Positions 27,450-36,804 are shown, counted from the first letter of the stretch. The stretch: 64,000 nucleotides of DNA from Sphingobacterium sp. UBA2700 (GCA_002354335.1 DELI01000030.1:1-64000), one strand, 5' to 3'. Translations and numbers: made by a program. Notes: generated from the sequence alone by a model not told the origin.

Positions 27450-28132
27450 TGAAAAATGGCAACTTCGTGATTGCAATAGATGGATTCTCATCTTGTGGTA
27501 AAAGTACCGTGGCAAAAGCTTTAGCGAAGAAATTGAACTTTGTGTTTGTAGATAGCGGGGCGATGTATCGCGCCGTAACGCTATATTTCCAACGTAATAA
27601 TATTAGCCTGAGTGATGACGCTGCGATTAAATCGGCTATTGAAAACATCCATATCGATTTAGTTCCTCTCGCGGATAAAACGCAGGTACTCTTAAATGGT
27701 GAAGATGTATCTGATGCAATCCGAACGATGGAAGTGTCGGAATATGTGAGTGAGGTTAGTGCAATTAAAGCTGTTCGCCATGCAATGGTAAAGCAGCAGC
27801 AAGCCTTAGGGGCAAAGCGTAACATCGTGATGGACGGTCGCGATATCGGAACAACCGTATTTCCAAATGCTGATTTAAAAGTTTTCATGACGGCTAGTCC
27901 TCAAGTTCGTGCGGAAAGAAGATTTGCAGAGCTTACTGCAAAAGGAGAGGTCATCACCATGGAAGAGGTGAAAGATAATCTGTCCCACCGTGACCATATT
28001 GATAGCACCAGAGAAGAAAGTCCGTTAAGACAGGCAGATGATGCTGTTGTATTAGACAATAGCGAATTAAATCAAGAAGAACAATTAGCGTTTGTTGTTG
28101 ACTTGGTCAACAAAAGAATGCAAACCGCATAA
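27449..28132 (+). CDS. cmk: Cytidylate kinase
   Basis: A 227-residue nucleoside monophosphate kinase that converts CMP and dCMP to the diphosphates. The P-loop is AIDGFSSCGKSTVAKAL at about 8-24. Other family residues are the DSGAMYRAVT stretch near 36-45, MDGRDIGTTVFPNADLKVFMTAS near 128-150 and the lid RxxxR in HRDHIDSTREESPLRQADDAVVLDNS. Start and stop overlap the upstream gene by the shared TAATG. An intrinsic terminator follows at once. Confidence 0.96.
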   Translation: MKNGNFVIAIDGFSSCGKSTVAKALAKKLNFVFVDSGAMYRAVTLYFQRNNISLSDDAAIKSAIENIHIDLVPLADKTQVLLNGEDVSDAIRTMEVSEYVSEVSAIKAVRHAMVKQQQALGAKRNIVMDGRDIGTTVFPNADLKVFMTASPQVRAERRFAELTAKGEVITMEEVKDNLSHRDHIDSTREESPLRQADDAVVLDNSELNQEEQLAFVVDLVNKRMQTA

Positions 28133-28165
28133 AAAAAGCTGGCTTATTCATAAGCCAGCTTTTTT
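28132..28165. terminator. Bidirectional intrinsic terminator between cmk and the coiled-coil gene
   Basis: AAGCTGGCTTA pairs with TAAGCCAGCTT around TTCA, with A-runs before and T-runs after the stem. It ends transcription of cmk on the plus strand and of the small gene on the minus strand. Confidence 0.93.
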
Positions 28166-28166
28166 C

Positions 28167-28460
28167 CTATTTCATATTGTCAATTTCGTTTTGTTCACGA
28201 AGCTTGTCAATATTGTTTTTCTCACCAAAATCATCGGTCTTAGTTTGAAATGCTTCCAATATCTCTCGGATAGCCTCGGAGTTATCAGCAGTACGCTGAT
28301 AAATTTCAGGGATTTTTTTCTCAATAGTCTTATCGCCCAATTCGATATTGTCGACTTCTACTTTTGCAATCTTTTCTAAAACTGCTTGTTGACTATTTCT
28401 AATGTCTTCCAATTCCCTGGATATTTTCTCCATTAAGTCAAATTTCTTCAATTTATCCAT
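28167..28460 (-). CDS. Small coiled-coil protein of unknown function
   Basis: A 97-residue, highly charged, all-helical protein (for example LEDIRNSQQAVLEKIAKVEVDN) with heptad-like spacing of I/L/V residues, no cysteine, no signal peptide and no membrane segment. The ORF ends two bases from a terminator and starts at an ATG at 28460. An antisense frame of similar length exists at 28092-28379, but it starts inside cmk and crosses the terminator, so I prefer this strand. Function unknown. Confidence 0.6.
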   Translation of the reverse strand: MDKLKKFDLMEKISRELEDIRNSQQAVLEKIAKVEVDNIELGDKTIEKKIPEIYQRTADNSEAIREILEAFQTKTDDFGEKNNIDKLREQNEIDNMK

Positions 28461-28638
28461 AAATTCTACTTCATTAGTTTATAATATATAAACGTGCCAG
28501 CCGCAATTTTGTTTTAAGATCTTTGGTATTAACGTTTTTTAAGTATTCTTTGTAACCCTTTAGCCAATCGAGTTATCTGTGCCTATGTTTATAATCAATT
28601 ACTTAATGAACATAGAAATCACAAGTTCATAATAGTGC

Positions 28639-28665
28639 AAAAAAAAAGACCCTATACAGGGCCTT
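28639..28665 (-). terminator. Intrinsic terminator of the aminotransferase gene
   Basis: On the minus strand GGCCCT-GTAT-AGGGTC is followed by nine T residues. Between the gene stop and this hairpin lies a heptamer tract (TATTAGACTTTAGATATAAGAC). Confidence 0.85.
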
Positions 28666-28690
28666 AAGTCTTATATCTAAAGTCTAATAT

Positions 28691-29881
28691 CTACTTATTG
28701 TATGCTTTCAAGCCTTCTTCCAGACAAACTAGTGCCTTTTTTAGATCATCTTGATTTAACACATAGGCAAGACGAACTTCATTCTGGCCAGCGCCTGGAG
28801 TAGAGTAGAAACCTGTAGCAGGTGCCATCATCACCGTTTCATTGTTGTAATCAAACTTCTCTAACATCCATTGGCAGAATTTATCTGCATTGTCAATCGG
28901 AAGCTTAGCAACTACGTAAAAGGCACCTCCTGGATTAGGACAGAACACACCATCAATGTTGTTTAGTCCCTTTACTAAGACATCTCTTCTTGCTGTATAC
29001 TCTTTAGATACCGCTTCGAAATAGCTATCCGGAGTATCGACAGCAGCCTCGCCCGCAATTTGTCCTTCCAAGGATGGACTTAAACGTGCTTGAGCAAACT
29101 TTAAGCAAGTTTGATATAGCTCTTTGTTTTTGGTGATGATACAGCCGATACGAGCACCACATGCAGAGTAACGTTTAGAAACGGTGTCAAACACAACAAC
29201 GTTCTGCTCTAAACCTTCCAAGTGCATTGGTGACAAGAACTCACGCCCGTCATAACAGAACTCACGATAAGCTTCGTCGGAGAACAGGTAAAGATCATAT
29301 TTCAAGCATAGCTCGCGCAATGCCTCAAGTTCTTCACGTGAGTAAAGGTATCCCGTTGGGTTATTTGGATTACAGATTGCAATAGCCTTCGTTTTCTCCG
29401 TGATTACCTTTTCGAACTCCGCGATAGACGGCAAAGCAAAGCCATTGTCTATATACGACATAATAGGCTTTACAATAATATCTGCAGAGCAGGCAAATCC
29501 ATTATAATTGGCATAGAACGGCTCCGGGATGATAACCTCTTCACCTGGGTTTAAACAAGCCTGCATAGCAATTGTGATTGCTTCAGAACCTCCATTGGTT
29601 ACTAGGATATCACTTGGCGTGATGTTATAGTTAAGTTTGTTATAATACTCCGCCAATTTCGTGCGATACGATAGAGTCCCCTCCGAAGCAGTATATGCCC
29701 ATACTTTGAAATCAATATTCTTCAAAGCGTTTAACATGACTTCAGGAGTCTCGATATCTGGCTGACCAATATTTAGATGATAGATCTTTTTTCCATCTCT
29801 TTTAGCCTGATCGGCAAATGGTGTAAGCTTTCTAATGGGTGACGCAGGCATTTGTATGCCCTTTTGAGAGATTGTTGGCAT
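28691..29881 (-). CDS. Pyridoxal phosphate-dependent aminotransferase (aspartate aminotransferase-like)
   Basis: A 396-residue fold-type I aminotransferase. Visible family stretches are HLNIGQPDIETPEVM near 37-50, VTNGGSEAITIAMQACLNPGEEVIIPEPFYANY near 97-130, NPNNPTGYLYSREEL near 172-186, SDEAYREF near 205, and the PLP lysine in FDTVSKRYSACGARIG near 240. It transfers amino groups between an amino acid and a 2-oxo acid; the exact substrate is not fixed by the sequence. I took the ATG at 29881 because the ten residues upstream are not conserved. It stands alone with its own terminator. Confidence 0.92.
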   Translation of the reverse strand: MPTISQKGIQMPASPIRKLTPFADQAKRDGKKIYHLNIGQPDIETPEVMLNALKNIDFKVWAYTASEGTLSYRTKLAEYYNKLNYNITPSDILVTNGGSEAITIAMQACLNPGEEVIIPEPFYANYNGFACSADIIVKPIMSYIDNGFALPSIAEFEKVITEKTKAIAICNPNNPTGYLYSREELEALRELCLKYDLYLFSDEAYREFCYDGREFLSPMHLEGLEQNVVVFDTVSKRYSACGARIGCIITKNKELYQTCLKFAQARLSPSLEGQIAGEAAVDTPDSYFEAVSKEYTARRDVLVKGLNNIDGVFCPNPGGAFYVVAKLPIDNADKFCQWMLEKFDYNNETVMMAPATGFYSTPGAGQNEVRLAYVLNQDDLKKALVCLEEGLKAYNK

Positions 29882-29948
29882 TATAATTTGTTTTCGTTTT
29901 GACTGCGTCAAATTTACGAATAATCTTCGAAGGAAAGGTTATAAATAA

Positions 29949-29978
29949 CGAAGCCATTCTGTTTATAGAATGGCTTCG
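29949..29978. terminator. Stem-loop downstream of the DUF1573 gene
   Basis: CGAAGCCATTCT (29949-29960) pairs with AGAATGGCTTCG (29967-29978) around a 6-base loop. On the minus strand it lies 25 bases after the DUF1573 stop and is followed by TTATTTAT, a weak T-run. Confidence 0.75.
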
Positions 29979-30002
29979 CTAAATAATATTCTAGATATCG
30001 TT

Positions 30003-30377
30003 TTATTCTACTATACCTTTTATCGTCAAAGTTTTAACAGGAGTCTTTGTATTTGATTTTACGATGAAAGACTTCGTAAAAGGCCCTTTGGTTTCCGCAT
30101 TGAAAGTTACTTTAATGGTTCCTGCTTCACCTGGTTTTACTGGGCTTTTTGTAAACTCTGCTACTGAACATCCACAAGTAGGTTGAACGTCAGCAATTAT
30201 GATTGGTTCATCGCCAGCATTGTTGAACTTATATTCGAAAGAAACTGGTTTGCCTGCTGGAATTCTTCCAAAGTCATGCGTCTCTTTTTCGAACTTAAAT
30301 TCTGCCGCCAACATTGTCATTGCTGTTAAACTAATAAACGCAATTACCACCGCACATATACTTGTAATTTTTTTCAT
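30003..30377 (-). CDS. DUF1573 domain-containing secreted protein
   Basis: A 124-residue exported protein: signal peptide to about residue 25 (TSICAVVIAFISLTAMTMLAAE), then FEKETHDFGRIPAGKPVSFEYKFNNAGDEPIIIADVQPTCGCSVAEF, the DUF1573 signature with the CGC motif, and an immunoglobulin-like strand pattern to KTLTIKGIVE. Such proteins are abundant in Bacteroidota, with no assigned biochemical role. It is monocistronic, flanked by a stem-loop on its downstream side and about 120 bases from kpsF. Confidence 0.88.
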   Translation of the reverse strand: MKKITSICAVVIAFISLTAMTMLAAEFKFEKETHDFGRIPAGKPVSFEYKFNNAGDEPIIIADVQPTCGCSVAEFTKSPVKPGEAGTIKVTFNAETKGPFTKSFIVKSNTKTPVKTLTIKGIVE

Positions 30378-30498
30378 TGCTTCAATTTGTTTAGTTGTTT
30401 TTTATTTACTTGTAATACTCAAATCTAAGACCAATTTTATAAAAAACCAGCCTATAGCATACAGATTTGCTTAAATCAACAATAATATTACAAAAACT

Positions 30499-31464
30499 TT
30501 AAATGATTCCTTCTTTCAGAATATCCTGAATATGAATAATTCCTGCATATTTCCCCTCATCCGTTACGACCAATTGAGAAATGCTAAACTGACGCATGGT
30601 ATGTAAAGCATTCACAGCCAATTCATTCCTGTCAATAGTCTTCGGGTTAAGACTCATGATGTCCTTGGCGCTCAAACGGGAGATATCCTCATGTTTTTCA
30701 AGCATACGTCGAATATCCCCATCCGTAATAATTCCGAGGATCTTATCATCCTCTAATACCACCGTCGCCCCCAAACGAAACTTCGTAATCGATATAATCA
30801 CATTTCGGATGTCCATCGTAGGTTCGACGATTGGAAGACCATTATTGTCTGACAAGTCGCCCACGCGTAAGTAAAGCTGCTTTCCTAAGGCGCCACCTGG
30901 ATGGTATTTCGCGAAATCACGATCGGAGAATTGTCTTTCCGTTTGTAAAGCTACAGCGATAGCATCTCCCATAGCAAGCTGAACAGTCGTACTTGTCGTA
31001 GGGGCTAGGTTATTGGGGCAAGCCTCGCGCGTAATCGTCGTATCCAAGATATAATCAGCTTGTTCGGCAAGGAAGGAATTTCGGTTTCCAACAATTGCCA
31101 CTAGCTTATTGTTGGTTTGTTTTAGGAAGGGTACTAGCACTTTAATCTCTGGTGTATTACCACTTTTGGAGATGGCAATAATCAAATCCTCTTGCTGAAT
31201 GATTCCTAAATCGCCATGTATCGCGTCTGCTGCGTGCATGAAAATTGACGGTGTACCTGTAGAATTTAAGGTCGCGACAATCTTCTGCGCAATAATCGCG
31301 CTCTTACCGATTCCCGTAATGATTACTCGGCCATTTAAACTAAGTATTGATTCAACAACCTTAACAAAATCATCATCAATTCTTTCTGATAATGCAAGGA
31401 TGTTTTTCGCCTCTAATTCAAAGGTGTTCACGGCAACCTTTTTGATATCTGTATTGTTTTTCAC
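30499..31464 (-). CDS. kdsD: Arabinose 5-phosphate isomerase (KpsF/GutQ family)
   Basis: A 321-residue enzyme that interconverts ribulose 5-phosphate and arabinose 5-phosphate, the first step to Kdo. The SIS domain (about 30-170) contains GRVIITGIGKSAIIAQKIVATLNSTGTPS, HGDLGIIQQEDLIIAISKSGNTPE and AMGDAIAVAL. Two CBS domains follow (about 200-255 and 270-321). It begins at a GTG at 31464; no ATG lies near. It is divergent from recQ, and kdsA, the gene for the next Kdo step, lies just beyond recQ, which supports the Kdo role. Confidence 0.93.
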   Translation of the reverse strand: MKNNTDIKKVAVNTFELEAKNILALSERIDDDFVKVVESILSLNGRVIITGIGKSAIIAQKIVATLNSTGTPSIFMHAADAIHGDLGIIQQEDLIIAISKSGNTPEIKVLVPFLKQTNNKLVAIVGNRNSFLAEQADYILDTTITREACPNNLAPTTSTTVQLAMGDAIAVALQTERQFSDRDFAKYHPGGALGKQLYLRVGDLSDNNGLPIVEPTMDIRNVIISITKFRLGATVVLEDDKILGIITDGDIRRMLEKHEDISRLSAKDIMSLNPKTIDRNELAVNALHTMRQFSISQLVVTDEGKYAGIIHIQDILKEGII

Positions 31465-31568
31465 GTAAAATTTACTTATTTTTATTCTTCAATTTACATC
31501 ACAAAAATACACTATTTGGGGCGTATTCCTAATGTTGTAAAGTCATCTAATTTAACATCGCTAGGTGA

Positions 31569-33758
31569 ATGGAAATAGAAAAATCACTATTTGACAATTT
31601 ACAGGATTTTTTTGGGTTTGATAATTTCAAAGGAGATCAGGAAGCCATTATCACAAATGTGCTAAACAAGAAAGATACCTTTGTTATTATGCCGACGGGC
31701 GGTGGCAAGTCCATCTGCTATCAACTACCTGCGTTAATGAGCGAAGGAACAGCTATTGTGATCTCGCCGTTAATTGCGCTTATGAAAAATCAAGTAGACC
31801 AACTGAGAGCCTTCGGTGGTCGAGACAGCATTGCACACTTTTTGAACTCCTCATTGACTAAGAATGAGATTCTACGTGTAAAACAGGATGTAACAGAGGG
31901 TAAAACCAAATTGTTATATGTTGCACCTGAATCCCTGGCCAAGGAGGACAATGTGGCATTTCTACGGAGTATTACCGTGTCCTTCGTCGCTGTCGATGAA
32001 GCACATTGTATTTCGGAGTGGGGACATGACTTCCGCCCGGAGTATCGTAAAATCCGACAAGTCATCAATGAAGTAGGAGATAACATCCCTATTATCGCGC
32101 TGACAGCCACTGCAACACCAAAGGTGCAATCTGATATTCGCAAGAACTTACAGATGAATGATGCTCATTTATTTAAGTCTTCGTTTAATCGGACGAATCT
32201 TTATTATGAGGTTCGCCCTAAGCAAGACGTTATTAAGGAGATCGTTCGCTTTATAAAAAATAATACCGGTAAGGCCGGTATAGTCTATTGTCTTAGCCGA
32301 AAGAAGGTAGAAGAAATTGCTGAGGTGCTGAATATCAACGGTATCAAAGCTTTACCATACCATGCGGGGCTGGACGCCAAAACGCGTGCTGAAACGCAGG
32401 ACAAGTTCTTGATGGAGGATATCGAAGTCATTGTTGCGACGATAGCTTTCGGTATGGGAATAGACAAACCAGACGTTCGTTATGTTATCCACCATGACAT
32501 TCCAAAATCTATGGAAGGGTATTACCAAGAGACAGGACGTGCAGGACGCGATGGAGGTGATGGCTTTTGTTTAGCATTCTATTCGGAAAAAGACGTCGAA
32601 AAACTGACTAAGTTCATGAAGGATAAACCGGTTTCTGAGAAGGAAATTGGCACTCAGATCTTAAAAGAAGTTATCGACTATTCAGAATCTGCAGTTTGTC
32701 GCAGAAAGCAGATATTGTACTATTTCGGAGAGAAATTCGACGAAACAGGCTGTAACAATATGTGTGATAACTGCCGTTCGCAAAAGAGTTATTTCGACGC
32801 CGAAGAATCCCTATTGCAGGTATTGAACTTTATTAAGGAGCAAGGCGACAAGTTTGATGACCAACATATTATCAATGTAATGATTGGTCAGAACAACCAG
32901 CCAATATCATCTTATAAGCACGACACTCACCCTTTATTTGGCTCAGGTAAAGAATTGGGAGTGAATTATTGGAATTCACTGATCCGCCAAGCGGAGTTCT
33001 CCGACTTTATCAAGAAAGATATAGACCATTACGGACTCCTACAATTGACGGAGACCGGCAAAAAATATATAAGCAACCCTTACCCGATTAAATACATCAT
33101 CAACCGCCCGATGGAAAAGGCGCGCGGGGATAGCTCCGATGATGCAGCGGGACACAGCAGTACCTTGGATGCCGAACTGTTGAAAATGCTGAAAGATCTT
33201 CGCAAGAAGATTGCGAAGCAGAAGTCACTGCCACCATTTGTGATCTTTCAAGATCCTTCATTGGATGAGATGTGTACTCATTATCCTATTTCTACGGAAG
33301 AGCTCAAGAAAATTCAAGGCGTAGGATCTGGGAAAGCAATGAAGTTTGGTGCACCTTTTGTTGAGTTGATCAAGAAATACGTTGAAGACAACGATATCGA
33401 CAGACCGCAGGACTTGGTGATCAAAAGCACGGCAAACAAATCTGCATTGAAGGTTTCCATCATTCAGAATATCGACAGAAAGATCAGCTTGGAGGATATT
33501 GCATCGTCTAAGGGCATCAGTTATGAGGATATGCTGAAAGAGGTTGAATCTATCGTCAACTCAGGTACGAAGCTGAACATCGGATACTTTGTAGATGAGA
33601 TGATCGATCCGGATCGTCAGGATGAGGTTTATGATTACTTCAAATCTGCGGAGAATGATAGCATCGATAATGCATTGAATGAACTAGGAGAGGAGGACTA
33701 TTCTTTCGAAGACATTCAGCTTATGCGCATCAAATTTATATCAGAACTAGGAAATTAA
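31569..33758 (+). CDS. recQ: ATP-dependent DNA helicase RecQ
   Basis: A 729-residue 3'-5' helicase for recombination and fork repair. Motif I is MPTGGGKSICYQLPAL near 40-55, motif II is VDEAHCISEWGHDFRPEYRK near 145-165, motif III TATATP near 180, motif VI QETGRAGRDGG near 320. The RecQ C-terminal zinc-binding cysteines are in VCRRKQILYYFG and CNNMCDNCR near 380-405, and an HRDC-type domain with a further helical extension covers about 540-729. Length fits Bacteroidota RecQ. kdsA follows at nine bases, so the two are probably co-transcribed. Confidence 0.97.
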   Translation: MEIEKSLFDNLQDFFGFDNFKGDQEAIITNVLNKKDTFVIMPTGGGKSICYQLPALMSEGTAIVISPLIALMKNQVDQLRAFGGRDSIAHFLNSSLTKNEILRVKQDVTEGKTKLLYVAPESLAKEDNVAFLRSITVSFVAVDEAHCISEWGHDFRPEYRKIRQVINEVGDNIPIIALTATATPKVQSDIRKNLQMNDAHLFKSSFNRTNLYYEVRPKQDVIKEIVRFIKNNTGKAGIVYCLSRKKVEEIAEVLNINGIKALPYHAGLDAKTRAETQDKFLMEDIEVIVATIAFGMGIDKPDVRYVIHHDIPKSMEGYYQETGRAGRDGGDGFCLAFYSEKDVEKLTKFMKDKPVSEKEIGTQILKEVIDYSESAVCRRKQILYYFGEKFDETGCNNMCDNCRSQKSYFDAEESLLQVLNFIKEQGDKFDDQHIINVMIGQNNQPISSYKHDTHPLFGSGKELGVNYWNSLIRQAEFSDFIKKDIDHYGLLQLTETGKKYISNPYPIKYIINRPMEKARGDSSDDAAGHSSTLDAELLKMLKDLRKKIAKQKSLPPFVIFQDPSLDEMCTHYPISTEELKKIQGVGSGKAMKFGAPFVELIKKYVEDNDIDRPQDLVIKSTANKSALKVSIIQNIDRKISLEDIASSKGISYEDMLKEVESIVNSGTKLNIGYFVDEMIDPDRQDEVYDYFKSAENDSIDNALNELGEEDYSFEDIQLMRIKFISELGN

Positions 33759-33767
33759 TAATAGAAT

Positions 33768-34583
33768 ATGATCAATACTTATTTGCCAAATATCAAGAAT
33801 GCAGATTCTGATGCATTCTTCTTAATGGCAGGCCCATGTGCAATCGAAGGCGAGGATATCGCGCTTCGTATTGCTGAACGTATCGTTACGATTACAGATA
33901 AATTCAACATCCCTTATATTTTCAAAGGCTCATACCGCAAAGCAAATCGCTCGAGAGTAGATTCTTTTACCGGTATTGGCGATGAAAAAGCTTTAAAGAT
34001 TCTTGAAAAAGTAGGGAAGACCTTCGGCGTCCCCACAGTTACGGATATCCACGAAAGCCATGAAGCAGCAATGGCTGCTGCCTACGTAGATGTGTTGCAG
34101 ATTCCAGCATTCCTATGTCGTCAAACAGAACTATTGGTTGCTGCAGCGCAGACTGGCAAAGTTGTAAACATTAAAAAAGGACAGTTCCTGGCTGCAGAAT
34201 CCATGAAGTTCGCTGTAGGTAAGGTTAAAGATTCTGGAAACGACAAAGTATTCTTAACCGACCGCGGTAATACTTTCGGATACCAGGACTTAATCGTCGA
34301 TTTCCGCGGAATCCCAACCATGCGCAACTTCAACGTCCCAACGGTAATGGACTGTACACACTCTCTGCAACAACCGAATCAATCGTCCGGTGTAACAGGC
34401 GGTAAACCAGAACTAATCGAAACAATTGCCAAAGCAGCAATCGCTGTAGGTGCCGATGGACTATTTATCGAAACCCACCCAGATCCTACAAATGCTAAAT
34501 CCGACGGCGCAAATATGCTGCACCTAGACCTTTTAGAAGGATTAATGGAGAAATTGATCCGCGTAAGACAGGCGGTTGTTTAG
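33768..34583 (+). CDS. kdsA: 3-deoxy-8-phosphooctulonate synthase
   Basis: A 271-residue TIM-barrel aldolase that joins phosphoenolpyruvate and arabinose 5-phosphate to form Kdo 8-phosphate for lipopolysaccharide. Family stretches include AGPCAIEGED near 22-31, FKGSYRKANRSR near 52-64, VTDIHE near 97, VLQIPAFLCRQTELL near 112-126, TDRGNTFGYQDLIVDFRG near 165-182 and CTHSLQQPNQ near 195. The C in AGPC is shared by metal-dependent and metal-independent forms, so I do not assign the type. Its stop codon runs into TAGTCTAGATATTAG, the start of a heptamer tract. Confidence 0.97.
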   Translation: MINTYLPNIKNADSDAFFLMAGPCAIEGEDIALRIAERIVTITDKFNIPYIFKGSYRKANRSRVDSFTGIGDEKALKILEKVGKTFGVPTVTDIHESHEAAMAAAYVDVLQIPAFLCRQTELLVAAAQTGKVVNIKKGQFLAAESMKFAVGKVKDSGNDKVFLTDRGNTFGYQDLIVDFRGIPTMRNFNVPTVMDCTHSLQQPNQSSGVTGGKPELIETIAKAAIAVGADGLFIETHPDPTNAKSDGANMLHLDLLEGLMEKLIRVRQAVV

Positions 34584-34645
34584 TCTAGATATTAGATTTT
34601 TTTTAGTAGTTAGTAGTTAGTACTTAGTATTAAGACCTTTTGCCG
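34581..34645. repeat. Heptamer tract following kdsA
   Basis: Starting at the TAG stop of kdsA the sequence reads TAGTCTAGATATTAGA, a run of eight T, then TTAGTAG TTAGTAG TTAGTAC TTAGTAT TAAGACC at 34602-34637. The TAG-bearing strand is that of kdsA. Confidence 0.75.
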
Positions 34646-34666
34646 ATAATGATTGTTCATTGTTTT

Positions 34667-34737
34667 GAACCAAGAAAGGAAGGATGAAAAAGATGAGCAG
34701 GATCCTGTAAATCCCTAAATCCTTCCTTTCCTGGTTC
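34667..34737. repeat. GGATCC-centred palindromic intergenic element
   Basis: The left arm GAACCAAGAAAGGAAGGAT and the right arm ATCCTTCCTTTCCTGGTTC are inverted repeats, meeting at CAGGATCCTG near 34698-34707. Other copies lie at 39747-39816, 61663-61732 and 19118-19188. It could fold into a long hairpin in RNA from either strand. Confidence 0.85.
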
Positions 34738-34895
34738 AAGACAAGACAATCCTGACAATCCTTTCATCTTTCTTTTCCTGGCTCAAGACAAGACAATCCT
34801 GACAATCCTTTCATCCTTCCTTTCCTGGTTCAAGACAAGACAATCCTGACAATCCTTTCATCTTTCTTTACCTGGTTCAAGACAATCCTCTCGAC
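34730..34895. repeat. 47-bp tandem repeat of the right half-palindrome
   Basis: CCTGGTTC or CCTGGCTC begins at 34730, 34777, 34824 and 34871, an exact 47-base period. Each unit reads CCTGGTTCAAGACAAGACA followed by ATCCTGACAATCCTTTCATC and a C/T-rich end. Copies differ at a few bases. Confidence 0.88.
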
Positions 34896-34933
34896 AAGCT
34901 AATCACCCCATTCAACAACCTACCCAAAATCAA

Positions 34934-34962
34934 AAAAAAGGCGCCTAGTCGGCGCCTTTTCA
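34934..34962 (-). terminator. Intrinsic terminator of dnaJ
   Basis: On the minus strand AAAAGGCGCC-GACTA-GGCGCCTTTT is followed by further T residues. A heptamer tract (TTAGATG TTAGACA TTAGATA TTAGACA) lies between the dnaJ stop and the hairpin, at about 34964-34999. Confidence 0.92.
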
Positions 34963-34996
34963 ATGTCTAATATCTAATGTCTAACATCTAAAATCT

Positions 34997-36148
34997 CTAC
35001 TCAAAATACTCTTTGATACGTTCGAAGAATGACTTCTCACTCTTACCTGGTTGAGGTTTAAAGTTCGCGGATCCTTTCAATTTCTCCAAAAGTTCTTTTT
35101 CTTCTTTCGAAACAGTCTTGGGTGTCCATACATTCACGTAAACCAGTTGATCGCCTTTGTGGTAAGAATTCACTTCCGGCAATCCTTTTCCTTTTAAGCG
35201 TAAGATTTTACCGCCTTGAGTTCCTGGGTCGATCTTAATCTTTGCTTTACCGTCGATTGTCGGAATTTCTACGCTTGTACCTAACGCTGCATCTGCAAAG
35301 TTGATGTATAGATCATAAATTACGTTGATGCCATCACGCTTCAAGGTCTCATGCGGAACTTCTTCAACCAAGATAATTAAATCTCCAGGGATACCTCCAC
35401 GAGGGGCAGCATTACCTTTGCCGCTCATCGACAATTGCATGCCTTCGCTTACACCTGCAGGAATGTTGATAGAGATTGTTTCTTCACCGCGCTCTAATCC
35501 TTCGCCCTTACAGGTAGTACATTTCGCAGTAATCTCAACGCCTTCACCATTACAAGTAGGGCAGGTGCTTGTTGTTTGCATCTGACCTAAGATGGTATTC
35601 GTCACGCGACGAACAGAACCGCTACCACCACATGTGTTACAGGTATGGTAAGAACTCTTATCTTTAGCGCCAGTACCGCTACAGGTATGACAAACAACTT
35701 GCTTATTTACTTTAACCTTTTTCTCAACGCCTTTCGCAATCTCCTCTAAGGTCAATTTCACTTTTATACGTAAGTTACTTCCGCGTTGCACACGACGGCC
35801 GCCACGGCCTCCGCCACCACCACCAAAGAAACTCTCAAACGGATTACCACCGCCGAAGATATCGCCAAACTGACTAAAGATATCTTCCATATTCATGCCG
35901 CCGCCACCATAACCGCCAGCAGCAGAATTACCCGCATGACCAAACTGATCATAACGCGCACGCTTCTCCGAATTGCTTAATATCTCGTAAGCTTCAGCAG
36001 CTTCCTTAAATTTATCTTCCGCTTCCTTATCGCCTGGATTTTTATCTGGGTGATACTTAATAGCTAATTTACGATAGGCACTCTTAATCTCCGTCACTTC
36101 GGCAGTGCGGGAAACACCTAGGACATCGTAATAATCTCTCTTTGACAT
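34997..36148 (-). CDS. dnaJ: Chaperone DnaJ
   Basis: A 383-residue type I Hsp40. The J domain has YHPDKNPGD near 31-39, followed by a Gly/Phe-rich linker (about 72-125, with [11 protein letters not shown]), four CxxCxGxG zinc repeats ([32 protein letters not shown], about 155-225) and the C-terminal substrate-binding domains. It delivers unfolded proteins to DnaK and stimulates its ATPase. grpE lies 10 bases upstream on the same strand. dnaK is not in the window. Confidence 0.97.
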   Translation of the reverse strand: MSKRDYYDVLGVSRTAEVTEIKSAYRKLAIKYHPDKNPGDKEAEDKFKEAAEAYEILSNSEKRARYDQFGHAGNSAAGGYGGGGMNMEDIFSQFGDIFGGGNPFESFFGGGGGGRGGRRVQRGSNLRIKVKLTLEEIAKGVEKKVKVNKQVVCHTCSGTGAKDKSSYHTCNTCGGSGSVRRVTNTILGQMQTTSTCPTCNGEGVEITAKCTTCKGEGLERGEETISINIPAGVSEGMQLSMSGKGNAAPRGGIPGDLIILVEEVPHETLKRDGINVIYDLYINFADAALGTSVEIPTIDGKAKIKIDPGTQGGKILRLKGKGLPEVNSYHKGDQLVYVNVWTPKTVSKEEKELLEKLKGSANFKPQPGKSEKSFFERIKEYFE

Positions 36149-36158
36149 TTTATTTTTC

Positions 36159-36695
36159 TTATTGACCTACTACAACTTTTGCAAAACGTAATACGCTGTC
36201 ATTTAAGAAATAGCCTTTCTCAATCACATCAATTACTTTATTCTTTAAATCGTCGCTAGGTGCAGGGATAGAAGTAATAGCTTCCTGGTATTCCGGATCA
36301 AATGGCTGCCCGATCACATCCATTTCTTTAAGACCTAATTGCTCCATTGTTTTGCGAAACTTCGTATTCACTAGGTCAACGCCCTGTTTTACGCTGTCGT
36401 CGTTAGGAATATCTTTCATAAAAGACATCGCACGATCGAAATCATCTAATACAGGTAATAATTTAACTAACACCTCTTTTCCCGCTGATTGCATTAAATC
36501 AAGCTTCTCTTTGGATGTGCGTTTTTTATAGTTGTCAAACTCCGCAACTAAACGTGTATATCTGTCATTAGACTCTGCCAATTTGTTGCTTAGGCTTTCT
36601 ACTTCGTCAACTTCAGGGTTCTCAACGTTTGTCGTCGAATCTGTCTCTTCTGAATTTAAATGCTCGTCTTGAATATTTTCGTTTTCGTTCATCAT
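36159..36695 (-). CDS. grpE: Nucleotide exchange factor GrpE
   Basis: A 178-residue GrpE. The N-terminal 45 residues are acidic and disordered, followed by a long dimerising helix ([28 protein letters not shown]) and a C-terminal beta domain ([38 protein letters not shown]). It releases ADP from DnaK. Three possible starts lie together (GTG at 36698, ATG at 36695 and 36692) after AAAGG. It forms an operon with dnaJ. Confidence 0.96.
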   Translation of the reverse strand: MMNENENIQDEHLNSEETDSTTNVENPEVDEVESLSNKLAESNDRYTRLVAEFDNYKKRTSKEKLDLMQSAGKEVLVKLLPVLDDFDRAMSFMKDIPNDDSVKQGVDLVNTKFRKTMEQLGLKEMDVIGQPFDPEYQEAITSIPAPSDDLKNKVIDVIEKGYFLNDSVLRFAKVVVGQ

Positions 36696-36748
36696 CACCT
36701 TTAAATTATATTCTTAAATCTGTTTCAATCAATTCTTTTGCCAATAAA

Positions 36749-36804
36749 AAAAATCCGACAGCCTGTCAGTGTTTTATATGTTTACACTTGCAAAATGTCG
36801 GATT
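36749..36804 (-). terminator. Terminator-like hairpin between ftsE and grpE
   Basis: On the minus strand AATCCGACA (36804-36796) and TGTCGGATT (36757-36749) form arms separated by a long loop, followed by a T-run. The loop holds a further partial repeat CACTGACAGGC. It probably ends the ftsE transcript before the grpE promoter. Confidence 0.55.

Noticed and set aside
28092..28379. 95-aa plus-strand ORF after cmk
   Set aside because: It starts inside cmk, crosses the intrinsic terminator and lies antisense to the more plausible 97-aa coiled-coil gene.
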